From Acanthopleuribacter pedis (GTDB lineage Bacteria; Acidobacteriota; Holophagae; Acanthopleuribacterales; Acanthopleuribacteraceae), in assembly GCF_017377855.1 (NCBI RefSeq), contig NZ_JAFREP010000051.1, forward strand, positions 1 through 51,913: 51,913 bases of DNA. Reading direction: 5' to 3'. The position numbers were made by a program, and so were the translations under genes. Each line of letters begins with the position of its first letter. The first letter of the stretch is position 1. The notes under the pieces are model-generated. The model worked only from the letters and a program-made list of their open reading frames with translations, ran no database searches and had not been told where the DNA came from. Below, piece by piece: positions 26,481 to 34,923 of this stretch.

Positions 26481-28066
26481 GGCTGCGCCTCCCCTGTTTC
26501 GGCCGCCGCAAAGGCCAACACAAAACGCGCACCGCCCGCGTGCCCGTCTTCCACCCAAGCCCGCGCATTCTGGCAACGCGCCAGTTCTCGCACGAGCCAC
26601 AGCCCGATGCCGGTCCCGGCCACGGCCGCGTTGCGGTGGCGCGCCAGCCGTTCGAAACGCCGCCAGATGCGGCGCCGTTCGGCCTTGGGCACACCCTCGC
26701 CGCGATCTTCAACCCAGAGCAGGATGCGGCCGTCGCGGCGCACCGCGCCGAGTTGGATCGGTTCACCCGGTGGGCCGTATTTAAGCGCGTTGTCGATCAA
26801 GTTGCGCACCATGCGCCGCACAAAACGCAGGTCGCCGCGCAGCCACAACGTTTCCGGCGCAATCAGTTGAAACCGTTCCGCGCCGACCATGGGCGCGAAA
26901 TGGGCCACCTGCTCCGCCAACACCGAACGCACCGCCACCCCGGTCAGGCGCGGCCGGTTCATGCCGTGCAAGGTCCCGGCAAAACGAATCACGTTGTCGA
27001 CCAAGTCACCCATGCGCCGGGTTTCCGCGTGAATGATCTCAAGGGCGCGGTGGCGCTCCTCCGGCGAACGGACGCGATCCAACAACAGGGTTTCGCTAAA
27101 CATTTGGATTTGCGCCAAGGGCGTGCGCAACTCGTGGGAAATGCTCGCCATCGAATCGCTTTGCCGCTGCGCCAGATCGTGTTCACGGCGTATTTGCAAC
27201 AGCGTTAGCCCGACCAACAGCAGCGACAAGGTAAGGAGCACCAGGAGCAAGGGCAGGCGCGAGCGCGGCAGGCCGCCGATAATCAAGGACGCGGCCGAGT
27301 CGGTATCCACCGCGATGCGCACCCGTATTTCTTTAAAACCGTAATCAAAAGGGGTTTCGGCGGCGATAGCGCCGTCTTCCCTGCCAAAGCGGTAGAGTTC
27401 GCCGTAGGGCGACAGTACCTGCACCGCGAGGCGTGCATTCTCAAAACCGTCCACCCGCGAGATGGGGATCAGACGCCGATTCGCCAACACCCAATCGAAA
27501 AAAGGAACGAGCATGCCGGTATCCAGCACCACGCCCTCGAACCGCTGCTCGGCCGCGCGGCGGTAGGCCAGGACCGTGGTGCCGTCCGCGCCGAAGAGCA
27601 ACGAAAACGGCCAGCCTTCATCGTAGTCCACCGCGGGCAGGGCCGCCGCATAAGCCGCGACCGTTGCGCGGCGGTGGGTGCCGCGCATCCAGAAAGCGCC
27701 GTCGCTCAGGTCGAAGCGGCAGAAGGTGAGCGAAAAGGCGGGGTCCATGGTGGGATTGTTAATTGCCGACAAATCCAGGTCGGTCAGCCGGGGTGGCTCC
27801 GGCAATTCAGGCCAAGTTTGGTCGCGGAACATCCGCAGCAGGGGCGAAACCCCGTAGTAACCCAAGGCCGGTGCAAACCCGCGAATCAGCTCGCGGCCGG
27901 CCAGGCCGGAATAATCGACCAGCACCGACTCCGCGGTTTCGCGGTGGGAGCGCACCGCGTCCTGAACCTGAAAAGCAAGCACCGCCACCACGCAAATGGT
28001 CGCGGAAAGCAGGATCATCGTGGCCAGGTTGCGCGCGACACCTTCTCCCAAGTTCGGTCCAGCCAT
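26477..28066 (-). CDS. Sensor histidine kinase
   Basis: A 529-residue membrane kinase. Transmembrane helices lie at about 17-35 and 275-297, enclosing a periplasmic sensor of about 240 residues that I do not recognise. The HisKA dimer helix carries SISHELRTPL with phospho-acceptor H311; the ATPase domain has NLIDNALKYG, VEDRGEGVP, and GTGIGLWLVREL. It pairs with the overlapping response regulator. Start at the ATG 28066; an in-frame TTG three codons earlier is less likely. There is no HAMP domain between the second helix and the dimer helix. Confidence 0.95.
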   Translation of the reverse strand: MAGPNLGEGVARNLATMILLSATICVVAVLAFQVQDAVRSHRETAESVLVDYSGLAGRELIRGFAPALGYYGVSPLLRMFRDQTWPELPEPPRLTDLDLSAINNPTMDPAFSLTFCRFDLSDGAFWMRGTHRRATVAAYAAALPAVDYDEGWPFSLLFGADGTTVLAYRRAAEQRFEGVVLDTGMLVPFFDWVLANRRLIPISRVDGFENARLAVQVLSPYGELYRFGREDGAIAAETPFDYGFKEIRVRIAVDTDSAASLIIGGLPRSRLPLLLVLLTLSLLLVGLTLLQIRREHDLAQRQSDSMASISHELRTPLAQIQMFSETLLLDRVRSPEERHRALEIIHAETRRMGDLVDNVIRFAGTLHGMNRPRLTGVAVRSVLAEQVAHFAPMVGAERFQLIAPETLWLRGDLRFVRRMVRNLIDNALKYGPPGEPIQLGAVRRDGRILLWVEDRGEGVPKAERRRIWRRFERLARHRNAAVAGTGIGLWLVRELARCQNARAWVEDGHAGGARFVLAFAAAETGEAQP

Positions 28067-28269
28067 GATTGCCAACCCCCGGACGTTGCAGTAGATCAGG
28101 ATTAAGTCTCGGGCGTCATCACCGGCTTGTCAATGGAACCGGGCCGGGATTGTGGGAACCTGGATCGGTTCTTTACCGTTTCCTGACAAACGCCTTGCCG
28201 GCCCCGGTCCCAAGCCGCGGTTCGTTCCTTTAGCCTAAAACCTAAGAAACACAAAAAAGGAGTGTCGTG

Positions 28270-29187
28270 ATGTTGCGTTGGTTGTGCTTGATGATGGGTG
28301 TGTGTTCGCTGCTCCACGCTCAGTGGGACGGCCCTTACGAAAACCTTAAGGTCTTGCCGGAGGATATTGGCAAAAACGAATTGCGCGACATCATGCGCCA
28401 ATGGTCCATGGATTTAGGGGTGCGCTGCACCCATTGCCACGCCACGCCCACCGGCAAATTTGAGGATATTGATTTCGCCTCGGACGACCGCAAACCCAAA
28501 AAAATTGCGCGCGAGATGCTCAAAATGACCCGCGCGGTGAACAAGGATTTTTTCAAGCCCCATGACAAAGAAATTTCCTGTTACACCTGCCACCACGGTA
28601 CGACCGATCCACGCCCGTTGGAAACGATTTTGCGTGCAGGTTACGACGAGGGCGGTATCGACCAGCTCGAAAAAACCTACCGGGAAAAACGCAAAACCTA
28701 CCACGGCGCGGGCGCCTACAACTTCAAACCTTGGTCGGCGCTGAGCGTGGTCGCCAACAGCCTGCTCCCCAACGAGAATTGGCCCGACCTCAAAAAGATC
28801 CACCTGCTGAACCTGGAGTTTAATCCCGACTACGACGGTTCCCACTTTTTCCTCGGCGCCTATTACCTGGACGTGGAAATCAACGAAACCCTAGCCCGCG
28901 ACCACCTCACCGCGGCGATGAGGAGCAACGCCTTTTGGACGCCCCGCAAATCGGCGCGGCTGGCCAAGAAATGGGCACACCAGCAAAAGTCGGAAGCAGC
29001 AGAACGACTGCTGCGCATGATGGTGGCCGTCGCCCCCAACCACGCCGACACCCACGCCAACCTGGGCATCTACCTCAAAATTAACGGACGCATGGAGGAA
29101 GCAGGGCAAGCCTTACAGAAGGCACTGTCCCTCAAACCCGACCATCCCGCCGCCAAGCCGGCCCTCGCTGAAATGGAACAAAAGTAG
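28270..29187 (+). CDS. Diheme c-type cytochrome of reaction-centre type with TPR tail
   Basis: A 305-residue exported protein: signal peptide 1-18, then a domain like the photosynthetic reaction-centre cytochrome subunit (CytoC_RC) with heme sites CTHCH (53-57) and CYTCH (104-108) and the conserved LPEDIGKNELRDIMRQW opening and REMLKMTRAVN helix. Only two hemes, not four. From about residue 160 on it becomes helical and ends in TPR units (APNHADTHANLGIYLKINGR, then EEAGQALQKALSLKPDHP). This plan is common in non-phototrophic Acidobacteriota and probably serves periplasmic electron transfer. The ATG at 28270 is seven bases from AAGGAG; a GTG directly before it is too close. Divergent from the two-component pair. 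Confidence 0.9.
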   Translation: MLRWLCLMMGVCSLLHAQWDGPYENLKVLPEDIGKNELRDIMRQWSMDLGVRCTHCHATPTGKFEDIDFASDDRKPKKIAREMLKMTRAVNKDFFKPHDKEISCYTCHHGTTDPRPLETILRAGYDEGGIDQLEKTYREKRKTYHGAGAYNFKPWSALSVVANSLLPNENWPDLKKIHLLNLEFNPDYDGSHFFLGAYYLDVEINETLARDHLTAAMRSNAFWTPRKSARLAKKWAHQQKSEAAERLLRMMVAVAPNHADTHANLGIYLKINGRMEEAGQALQKALSLKPDHPAAKPALAEMEQK

Positions 29188-29373
29188 TGAGTTCAATAGC
29201 GGATGGCGTTATGGGGCGCATGATGGTTCTTCTGCCTCGCCCTAACCAGGCAGGGAACGGATCATGGTGTTGCCTGAAATCGTATTTTCGCAACACTATA
29301 GCAACAATATATTGAGGAACCGTGGGAGCTTTGCTACTGTATCTAGTCATTACAGGCATTTAACCCGGCCGGA

Positions 29374-29403
29374 TTGACATCCTTACCAATCCACCGCGCA
29401 TAT
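29374..29403 (+). promoter_or_regulatory. Candidate promoter of the Nudix-UDG pair
   Basis: TTGACA at 29374-29379 and GCATAT at 29398-29403 with 18 bases between. The -35 is perfect and the -10 only fair. It lies about 90 bases upstream of the Nudix start. The rest of the 302-base gap holds a small CTGCCT/AGGCAG hairpin and nothing else I can name. Confidence 0.4.
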
Positions 29404-29489
29404 CCTGATGGAACAGCCTCGACCCAACCGGTCACAGGATCCCGCGGCAGGCCGGGCACCCACGCGCTTTCACCTCTTGTCTTGGAACC

Positions 29490-29951
29490 ATGGCTATGTT
29501 TTCACACCTTTGTCTGGATCAATTTCCGCTGGTAACCGTCCCCGATCACCAACTCGGCTGGGCCGTGGTCGCCGCCAACTACCTGGGCAAATGGCTTTTT
29601 GTGAAACACAAACGCCGCGATTCTTTTGAAATTCCCGGTGGTACCCGCGAACCTCACGAAAGCATTGAACAATGCGCGCGCCGCGAACTTTTCGAAGAAA
29701 CCGGTGCCTTGTCCTTCGAGCTTCGGCCGTTGGGCGACTACCGTCTCCGTGTCGCGCCAAAACGCTTTACCTACGGTGCCCTATTTTTGGCCAATGTCGC
29801 CCAACTCGGGGCGTTACCCCCCTGCGAAATCGATCGCGTGGAAACCTTTTCCTCGCTCCCTAAAAACTTGACCTACCCCAAGGTTCACGCTGATTTGTTT
29901 CAATACGCAAAAAACCACCACGACCGACAATTGTCGGCCACGCCATCATGA
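29490..29951 (+). CDS. Nudix hydrolase
   Basis: A 153-residue Nudix-fold protein. The Nudix box (residues 50-72) reads GGTREPHESIEQCARRELFE plus ETGA and keeps the REL-x-EE core that binds magnesium. The family hydrolyses nucleoside diphosphates linked to another moiety, including damaged nucleotides. The C-terminal TYPKVHADLFQYA is like that of small 8-oxo-dGTPase-type or NUDIX proteins with unknown substrate. The start may be M1 or M3. Its stop overlaps the next gene's ATG by four bases (29948-29951). Confidence 0.92.
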   Translation: MAMFSHLCLDQFPLVTVPDHQLGWAVVAANYLGKWLFVKHKRRDSFEIPGGTREPHESIEQCARRELFEETGALSFELRPLGDYRLRVAPKRFTYGALFLANVAQLGALPPCEIDRVETFSSLPKNLTYPKVHADLFQYAKNHHDRQLSATPS

Positions 29952-30595
29952 ATGCCGCCCTCGATTCGTTGCGCCACTGCACCGCTTGCAACTTGTATCG
30001 CAACCAGCAACCCCTGATCGCAAAAAGCGGACAGCCACGGCTCATGTGGATCGGCATTTCAGCACAAAAAGCGGATGCCGGCAAGCGGCACGAACCATTG
30101 GCGCCCGACACCAAAACCGGATCCGTGTTGGCAGAAATCGAAGCCCGTTGCGGCCTGGGCACCTTCTACAAAACCAACTTGGTCAAATGCCTCCCCCTCG
30201 ACAACGACGGTAAAATTCGTTATCCCTCGCAAAAAGAGCGTCATGCCTGCTATCCCAACCTTCAATTTGAATGGGAAACCCTGCGACCCGAGGTACTCAT
30301 TCTGCTTGGTCGTCAACCCGCCGATTATTTGGCAAAGCAGATGCGGGTCGAATTACCACCGCTGAGTAAATCCTTTGATTACCAACTGGTTCAAATGGGA
30401 ACCATGTCTGTCTTGCCGATCCATCACCCATCCTACATCCTGATCTACAAACGAAAACTGTTGGAACACTACCAGCAGAAAATTGCGGATTGCATCATGC
30501 AGCGCCCGTCGCCAAACGGGCTTTTTGAGCGCGCGTCAGCCGAATCAACGTGCGCCGCAGTTCGTCAGGCGGCACCTCACCAAATGGCAGGTTAA
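29948..30595 (+). CDS. Uracil-DNA glycosylase superfamily protein, iron-sulfur type
   Basis: A 215-residue protein with the four cysteines of family 4/5 uracil-DNA glycosylases: C11 and C14 (HCTACNLY), C81 (NLVKCLP) and C101 (ERHACYP), spaced for a 4Fe-4S cluster. VLILLGRQPADYL and LPIHHPSYI match the later strands and the HPS loop. The catalytic GEAPG-like loop is replaced by MWIGISAQ, so glycosylase activity is doubtful. Coupled to the Nudix gene by an ATGA overlap, which suggests a shared role in clearing damaged nucleotides. The last 101 bases run antisense into the end of the radical SAM gene. Confidence 0.85.
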   Translation: MNAALDSLRHCTACNLYRNQQPLIAKSGQPRLMWIGISAQKADAGKRHEPLAPDTKTGSVLAEIEARCGLGTFYKTNLVKCLPLDNDGKIRYPSQKERHACYPNLQFEWETLRPEVLILLGRQPADYLAKQMRVELPPLSKSFDYQLVQMGTMSVLPIHHPSYILIYKRKLLEHYQQKIADCIMQRPSPNGLFERASAESTCAAVRQAAPHQMAG

Positions 30596-31949
30596 CCGAG
30601 AAGTTAAATTCATCGCGGTCCAACATGGTTGCCAAGGCGCCCGCCTCGGTGAGATCGACCTGACGGTAATCGAGCAACGCCTCTAGGGAGAATCGCCGCC
30701 CCGCCACCAGCCGACGCCATTCCGGTGTGCCGGGATATGGGCGAAACTCAAACACACTACAGCGAAACCGGCCGGGCAAACCATCCGTAGCCGCCCAAAG
30801 TTGTTCAATGAGCGCCACCGTTTGGTTGAATTCCGCCCGGGTTTCATCGGGAAACCCAAGAATAAAGTAGCCTTTGACATGAATCCCAATTGAGGCACAC
30901 TTCACAACTGCATCCAAGATCATTTGAGGGGTAATCCGCTTCCCAATTGCCTTTAAGACACGCTCACTACCCGACTCAATCCCCAAGGCCACTTCACGAC
31001 AGCCGGAAGCCTTGAGGGCCGAAAGAAAATCAGCCGATGCACGCGCCATGATATTAATGCGCCCCGTGGCATCCCATACATAACGCCCACCTACATCAGC
31101 CGCTTCAAAAGCCGCCAAACACCGTTTCATAAAGGGTGGTGACGCTAAAAATAAATCATCCACAAAACGAAACGCGGTCACCCCGAATTGGGCATTAAGG
31201 GCATTCATTTCGGTCAAAATATTCTCGGGCGAACGCGTGCGAATCGATACGTCGGGATTGGCGGAAACAGCCGCACCACAAAAAGAACAATCATAAGGAC
31301 AGCCACGAGAGCCCACCAAATTGGCTTCCCAGTGACCGCCCACCCATGTGGGATCCTGGGCAAAAAAACGTCGATCCACCAAAGGCAACCCATTGATGTC
31401 GGGGCTGAGCCAAGCCGGGTTGGAACCCTTCGCAAACCCTTGACAAGCATGACCCTGGTCGTCTCGCCAATAAACCAGAGGCAGACGCAAGCGCGCGTTA
31501 CCATCTTCTAACAACGCCGCAACCCGCGTCTCCGCTTCACCAATCACCAGCGCATCAATGCGGGGAATCGCTGTATCGGCCAAAATCCGTTGAGGCATCG
31601 CTTTGGCTTGATGACCGCCTAGCAAAATGCGCGTCTCGGGATCGAGCTCCTGCATCAAAGCCACGCTGTGTTGATAGGTAGGTGCCAATAAATTAAAACC
31701 GACCCAGCGGGGGTTGGCTTCGCGCATCAATCGACCGGCCTCGGAAAAACCAATACCCAGCCCCTCCACATCCAGGAGGCCGACCTGAAAACCTTTTGAA
31801 GCGGCATAAGTAGCAATATATCCCAAACCTAAAACCGGCAAGGTAAAGTCATTATAACGTGGTGTAATATCATAATTTTTCAACGGTGCATTCACCAATA
31901 ACAGGTCCAGATCTTTGGTCGAATTCCATCCTAAAATTTTTTCCATCAT
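30495..31949 (-). CDS. B12-binding-like radical SAM protein
   Basis: A 484-residue protein. Residues 10-145 form a cobalamin-binding-like Rossmann domain (DLLLVNAPL, VGFNLLAPTY, RILLGGHQAKAMP, LVIGEAE), but the DxHxxG motif for base-off B12 is not evident (LLDVEGLGIG). The radical SAM domain has CPYDCSFC (C217, C221, C224), RFVDDLFL, and ALGIESGSERVL with GYFILGFPDET. Likely reactions are methylation or other radical chemistry; the substrate is unknown. GGAG lies before the ATG at 31949. Its 3' end overlaps the UDG-like gene for 101 bases. A Coq4-like gene stands divergent on its other side. Confidence 0.92.
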   Translation of the reverse strand: MMEKILGWNSTKDLDLLLVNAPLKNYDITPRYNDFTLPVLGLGYIATYAASKGFQVGLLDVEGLGIGFSEAGRLMREANPRWVGFNLLAPTYQHSVALMQELDPETRILLGGHQAKAMPQRILADTAIPRIDALVIGEAETRVAALLEDGNARLRLPLVYWRDDQGHACQGFAKGSNPAWLSPDINGLPLVDRRFFAQDPTWVGGHWEANLVGSRGCPYDCSFCGAAVSANPDVSIRTRSPENILTEMNALNAQFGVTAFRFVDDLFLASPPFMKRCLAAFEAADVGGRYVWDATGRINIMARASADFLSALKASGCREVALGIESGSERVLKAIGKRITPQMILDAVVKCASIGIHVKGYFILGFPDETRAEFNQTVALIEQLWAATDGLPGRFRCSVFEFRPYPGTPEWRRLVAGRRFSLEALLDYRQVDLTEAGALATMLDRDEFNFSVNLPFGEVPPDELRRTLIRLTRAQKARLATGAA

Positions 31950-32341
31950 ATCGCTCCAAATAAAAAGCACCCTTACACGAAATACGTAAGCGTTCTTTCA
32001 CCACACTCTATCGTCACAAAATTAGATATTCTTAAACTCGCATTTTAAGCACTCTCGCTATCCTTCTTTACAATATCAAAAAATTAACCTTCACTTATGG
32101 CGCCTCTTAAGGCGAATCCAACCCTTCTTACCGACACCACAACTTTACCGAAGGATTTCCGCGACCCGATGCCACCAACTTTAGCGCCGGAACGTGGGAA
32201 CGCCCCCAAACGTGAAACCCTGTCAGGAAAAACGGCGTACAACGTCAGCGTTCCCGGTCAAATACCGGCTGTCCAGTGGAAGGCTCGCGACTCAGAACCC
32301 CGCCTATCGCGCAAACCGAGTCGCCTTTCGGGAGGTATCTT
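31950..32341. other. Divergent gene-free stretch
   Basis: An AT-rich first half (31980-32096) and a GC-richer second half. An 86-codon frame at 32097-32357 has no ribosome site and runs into the Coq4-like gene, so I do not accept it. Promoters for the radical SAM and Coq4-like genes should be here; GGGAGG before 32342 is the only clear signal. Confidence 0.45.
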
Positions 32342-32977
32342 ATGTTTCACAAATTGAAAACCGTGGCTCAAATGACGCGCACGATGCGGCGTGGTGAACA
32401 CGTCGGTGACGTGCCGGTCCTAAAAATGACCCTGTTCATGGATCAGGAAGCACCCAGCCGACACACGGACCAAGCCCTGGCCATGCACGACATCAACTTT
32501 TCCCACATCGACCCTACCCAATTGGTCCGATTGCCCCAGGGCACCTTTGGTCACGCCTACGGCCGATTCATGGCCTTCCACCAACTGCAGCCGTTTAATT
32601 TTTCCAGCGCGATCAAACCCCTGTTCGAAAAATACCCGATCACCATTCGCTACGTGCGTGTGCACGACATGATCCACACCTTGCTCGACTTCGACACGAG
32701 CCTTGCCGGCGAATTGGGCGTTTACAGCTTCGTCGGCCAACAACACTACACGCCGACCCTGGATTGGGCCGCGCGCGTGGCCGACCGCGTCGCGGTGCTC
32801 CCCTTCTGGCAACGGGCCCGGCTGAAAGCAGCCCAGGCGCGCGGCAAAGCGCTGGCCAAGGACGCGGCCGTGCTCATCGCCGCCCCCTTGGAAACGCTGT
32901 TCGAACAACCGCTAGACGAAGTACGCCGCGCCTTCATTCCGTGTTTTGCAAGGGTGTCGCTACCGACCGCGGCCTGA
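32342..32977 (+). CDS. Coq4 family protein
   Basis: A 211-residue protein with the Coq4 signature: LVRLPQGTFGHAYGRFM, then the metal motif HDMIH (108-112) followed after eleven residues by E124, that is HDxxHx11E, and LAGELGVYSFVGQQH. Coq4 takes part in ubiquinone biosynthesis in mitochondria and proteobacteria-like systems, binds a metal and a prenyl lipid, and is peripheral on the membrane. The length is close to the family's 220-250. GGGAGG before the ATG sets the start. No other quinone gene is nearby, so its pathway here is open. Confidence 0.87.
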   Translation: MFHKLKTVAQMTRTMRRGEHVGDVPVLKMTLFMDQEAPSRHTDQALAMHDINFSHIDPTQLVRLPQGTFGHAYGRFMAFHQLQPFNFSSAIKPLFEKYPITIRYVRVHDMIHTLLDFDTSLAGELGVYSFVGQQHYTPTLDWAARVADRVAVLPFWQRARLKAAQARGKALAKDAAVLIAAPLETLFEQPLDEVRRAFIPCFARVSLPTAA

Positions 32978-33581
32978 TCAGCGCGCCGGCCAACTTTTTG
33001 CCCCATTTCCCCCGCGGGGTTTCGGCACCAAGGCCGGCCCCGCCAATGATCGTCAGCGTCCCCCCAACGCCCTTACCCGCATAGCTCACAAGGATTTCTG
33101 CGACGAATCCGTGTGAGAAATGCGAGCTGGGATGGGTCCGCCGCCAATGAGACCCGTCACGGCCCAAAAACGAACGCACCACCCAGCACGAGTTTGAAGT
33201 GGATCGCAACGGCATCCACAACCACAAAGCAACAGCCGTCACCCGCAAAGGCGGCAAACGTTAAAACGAAACTTGAACTGAACCACCCCGGCCGGACAAC
33301 CCTCGCTCTATCGGTTGAAAAGCACAGCAAGGAAACCCACGGTCCCCTTCAACGTCTCACCCCAGCAGGTGAAACCGAAACAGGAAAAGACCTGTCCAGG
33401 TTGCTTTCGTTTCCTCGGTAGGGGTAACTTGGAAAACGGGGGCGGGCTGCCTTTCCGGCCCAAACCACGTCAATTTTCAGAAGGAAAAGGGCTCATCCTT
33501 TTTCTTGCCGAGCTTTCATGTTTTACTGTACACATCCAGGCTTTTGTCCCGGGAAGAGACCCGAACCGAGAAGGAGGTCCC
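32978..33581. other. 604-base gene-free stretch with repeat and hairpin
   Basis: Several short frames cross this interval but none has a ribosome site or family content. It carries copy B of the dispersed 31-bp repeat, a 12-base-arm hairpin at 33085-33117, and near its end the AAGGAGG site of the next gene. Confidence 0.5.
33076..33106 (+). repeat. Dispersed 31-bp repeat, copy B, with hairpin
   Basis: 28 of 31 bases equal those at 8886-8916. Here the second part is also one arm of a stem-loop: CTCACAAGGATT (33085-33096) pairs with AATCCGTGTGAG (33106-33117) with one mismatch around a nine-base loop. Copy A lacks the right arm. Confidence 0.65.
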
Positions 33582-33779
33582 TTGAAACCTGAACCAAACA
33601 GCGTACAGAGAACCTTTTCGGTTACCGCGCTTGATGAGAATGACGAAAAAGCCTACTGGCTTCAAAAAACACCTCAAGAACGCATGCAAGCACTTGAAAC
33701 CATGAGACAAATTGCCTATGGCTACGATCCGACTACCGCAAGACTTCAAAGATTTTTTGAAATTGTTAAACGAACATGA
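33582..33779 (+). CDS. Small antitoxin-like protein, TTG start
   Basis: A 65-residue protein of the kind found just upstream of small nucleotidyltransferases: a short N-terminal strand, then DENDEKAYWLQKTPQERMQA, one long helix, and the ending RLQRFFEIVKRT. There is no ATG in a suitable place; a TTG at 33582 directly follows AAGGAGGTCC, a near-perfect ribosome site, so TTG is chosen. The last 62 bases overlap the nucleotidyltransferase frame. Probable antitoxin or partner; the role is inferred from the pairing. Confidence 0.75.
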   Translation: MKPEPNSVQRTFSVTALDENDEKAYWLQKTPQERMQALETMRQIAYGYDPTTARLQRFFEIVKRT

Positions 33780-34167
33780 GGTTCGTTATCTCCTAGTAGG
33801 AGGTTTTGCGGTTTCCTACCACGGCTATCCACGTACAACCGCCGACATCGACCTATGGATTGATGTAGAAGCACAGAATGCCGCACGGGTTTTGAATGTA
33901 GTCAATGAATTTGGCTTAACTTCTCCCGATCTGACAACAGCGACTTTTTTGATTCCCGATCAAATTTTCCGAATGGGATTTCCACCGCTACGCATTGAAC
34001 TGCTGACAGGTATCTCCGGCGTTGAATTTGAGGAATGCTACACCTCACGGATTCAAGGTGAGATTGACGATATCACCGTGGCAATCATCAACCTCACTCA
34101 TTTAAAAGCCAATAAAAAAGCCTCAGGTCGTTTCAAGGATCTCAACGATCTTGAGAACTTGCCCTAG
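33718..34167 (+). CDS. Nucleotidyltransferase, DUF6036/AbiEii-like
   Basis: A 149-residue minimal nucleotidyltransferase. YLLVGGFAVSYHGYPRTTAD leads into DIDLWI, which gives the GG...DxD active site of the polymerase-beta superfamily; a third acidic residue is probably the one in LRIELL. Relatives act as toxins or antitoxins that transfer nucleotides to tRNA or proteins (MNT and AbiEii types). ATG at 33718 lies inside the preceding gene, with an in-frame TTG two codons earlier. The gene is clearly AT-richer than most neighbours, a sign of transfer. Its last 26 bases overlap the end of the convergent esterase remnant. Confidence 0.85.
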   Translation: MATIRLPQDFKDFLKLLNEHEVRYLLVGGFAVSYHGYPRTTADIDLWIDVEAQNAARVLNVVNEFGLTSPDLTTATFLIPDQIFRMGFPPLRIELLTGISGVEFEECYTSRIQGEIDDITVAIINLTHLKANKKASGRFKDLNDLENLP

Positions 34168-34786
34168 CGGCCAAATCCGTCATGCGGGCGCCCGGGCCTT
34201 TGCCGAACATGAATTGGAACGGGATGCCCGCCCGTTCGCGCCAGTCGGTTTCGTGGTGACCGTCACCCGGGAAGCTGAGGTAATGCACCGCTTGCCCACA
34301 ACGGTAACCGCGCGGCAACAACAAGTCGCGCATCCGTTGGGTTGACTCGAAGTTGTCGCGGGGGTATCCGCTGTCCAGGTAAATTTGGATCGGGCGTTTG
34401 GGTTCGCCCGCGACGCGGTTCATCAAATCGTTTTCAAACGAAAACGTCGACGACATACAGATCGCTTTGCTGAATCCCCCCGGGTATTCCCAGGCTAGAA
34501 AAAACGATTCCAGGCCGTCCAAGGAGGAACCCATCGCCGCGGTGTGTTCGGCCCCCGGCAAGGTACGGAAATCGCGGTCGATCCGGGTTTTGATGTGGTT
34601 GACCACCGCCTTGCCATACCGGTTGGAACCGGGCGCGGTGTCATCGGTCATGCGGTTTTTGGTGTAGATGCCAACCACAATCACCTTGTCGATCACGGCC
34701 AAGCGGTTGAGCAGGTCCATGGTTTCGTCGGCACCCCACTCGCGGCCCCTAAAGGCCTCACCCGAAAAAAAACAGACACAAGTCAT
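34142..34786 (-). pseudogene. 5'-truncated esterase (alpha/beta hydrolase, esterase D-like)
   Basis: A 214-codon frame that matches the later two thirds of esterase D/enterochelin-esterase-like hydrolases: WGADETMDLLNRLAVIDK, VIVVGIY, DRDFRTLPGAEHTAAMGSSL with nucleophile serine, and a C-terminal PGDGHHETDW with the catalytic histidine. Such enzymes normally have 60-100 residues before the LYxxDGQNLF strand; here only MTCVCFFSGEAF remains and a stop lies soon upstream in frame. The glycine after GSS-x-G is an aspartate. It looks like a decayed gene cut off at its 5' side, next to the transferred nucleotidyltransferase pair. It could still be translated. Confidence 0.65.
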
Positions 34787-34827
34787 GTTTGGCGCTCGTG
34801 AGATTTTCGTATTTCATCACATTTTAC

Positions 34828-34856
34828 TTGACGTGCTATTTTACAATAACTAGGAT
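34828..34856 (+). promoter_or_regulatory. Promoter of the GMC/cupin operon
   Basis: TTGACG at 34828-34833 and TAGGAT at 34851-34856 with 17 bases between, about 70 bases before the first start codon. Ideal spacing and good hexamers for a housekeeping sigma factor. The local sequence is AT-rich. Confidence 0.55.
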
Positions 34857-34923
34857 TTTGATTGCCTCCATCTAGAAAAACCAAAACCACCGTGAATTTT
34901 CACGCCTAAGCGGAGGGCGCTTG

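Noticed and set aside
32097..32357. 86-codon frame upstream of the Coq4-like gene
   Set aside because: No Shine-Dalgarno site, overlaps the Coq4-like start, and composition gives no protein-like pattern. I considered a precursor peptide for the radical SAM enzyme but found no leader or core features.
33113..33580. Frames between the Coq4-like gene and the antitoxin-like gene
   Set aside because: The frame from 33315 joins the antitoxin frame, but its first 89 codons lack a start site and protein-like content; the TTG at 33582 with AAGGAGG is the better start.
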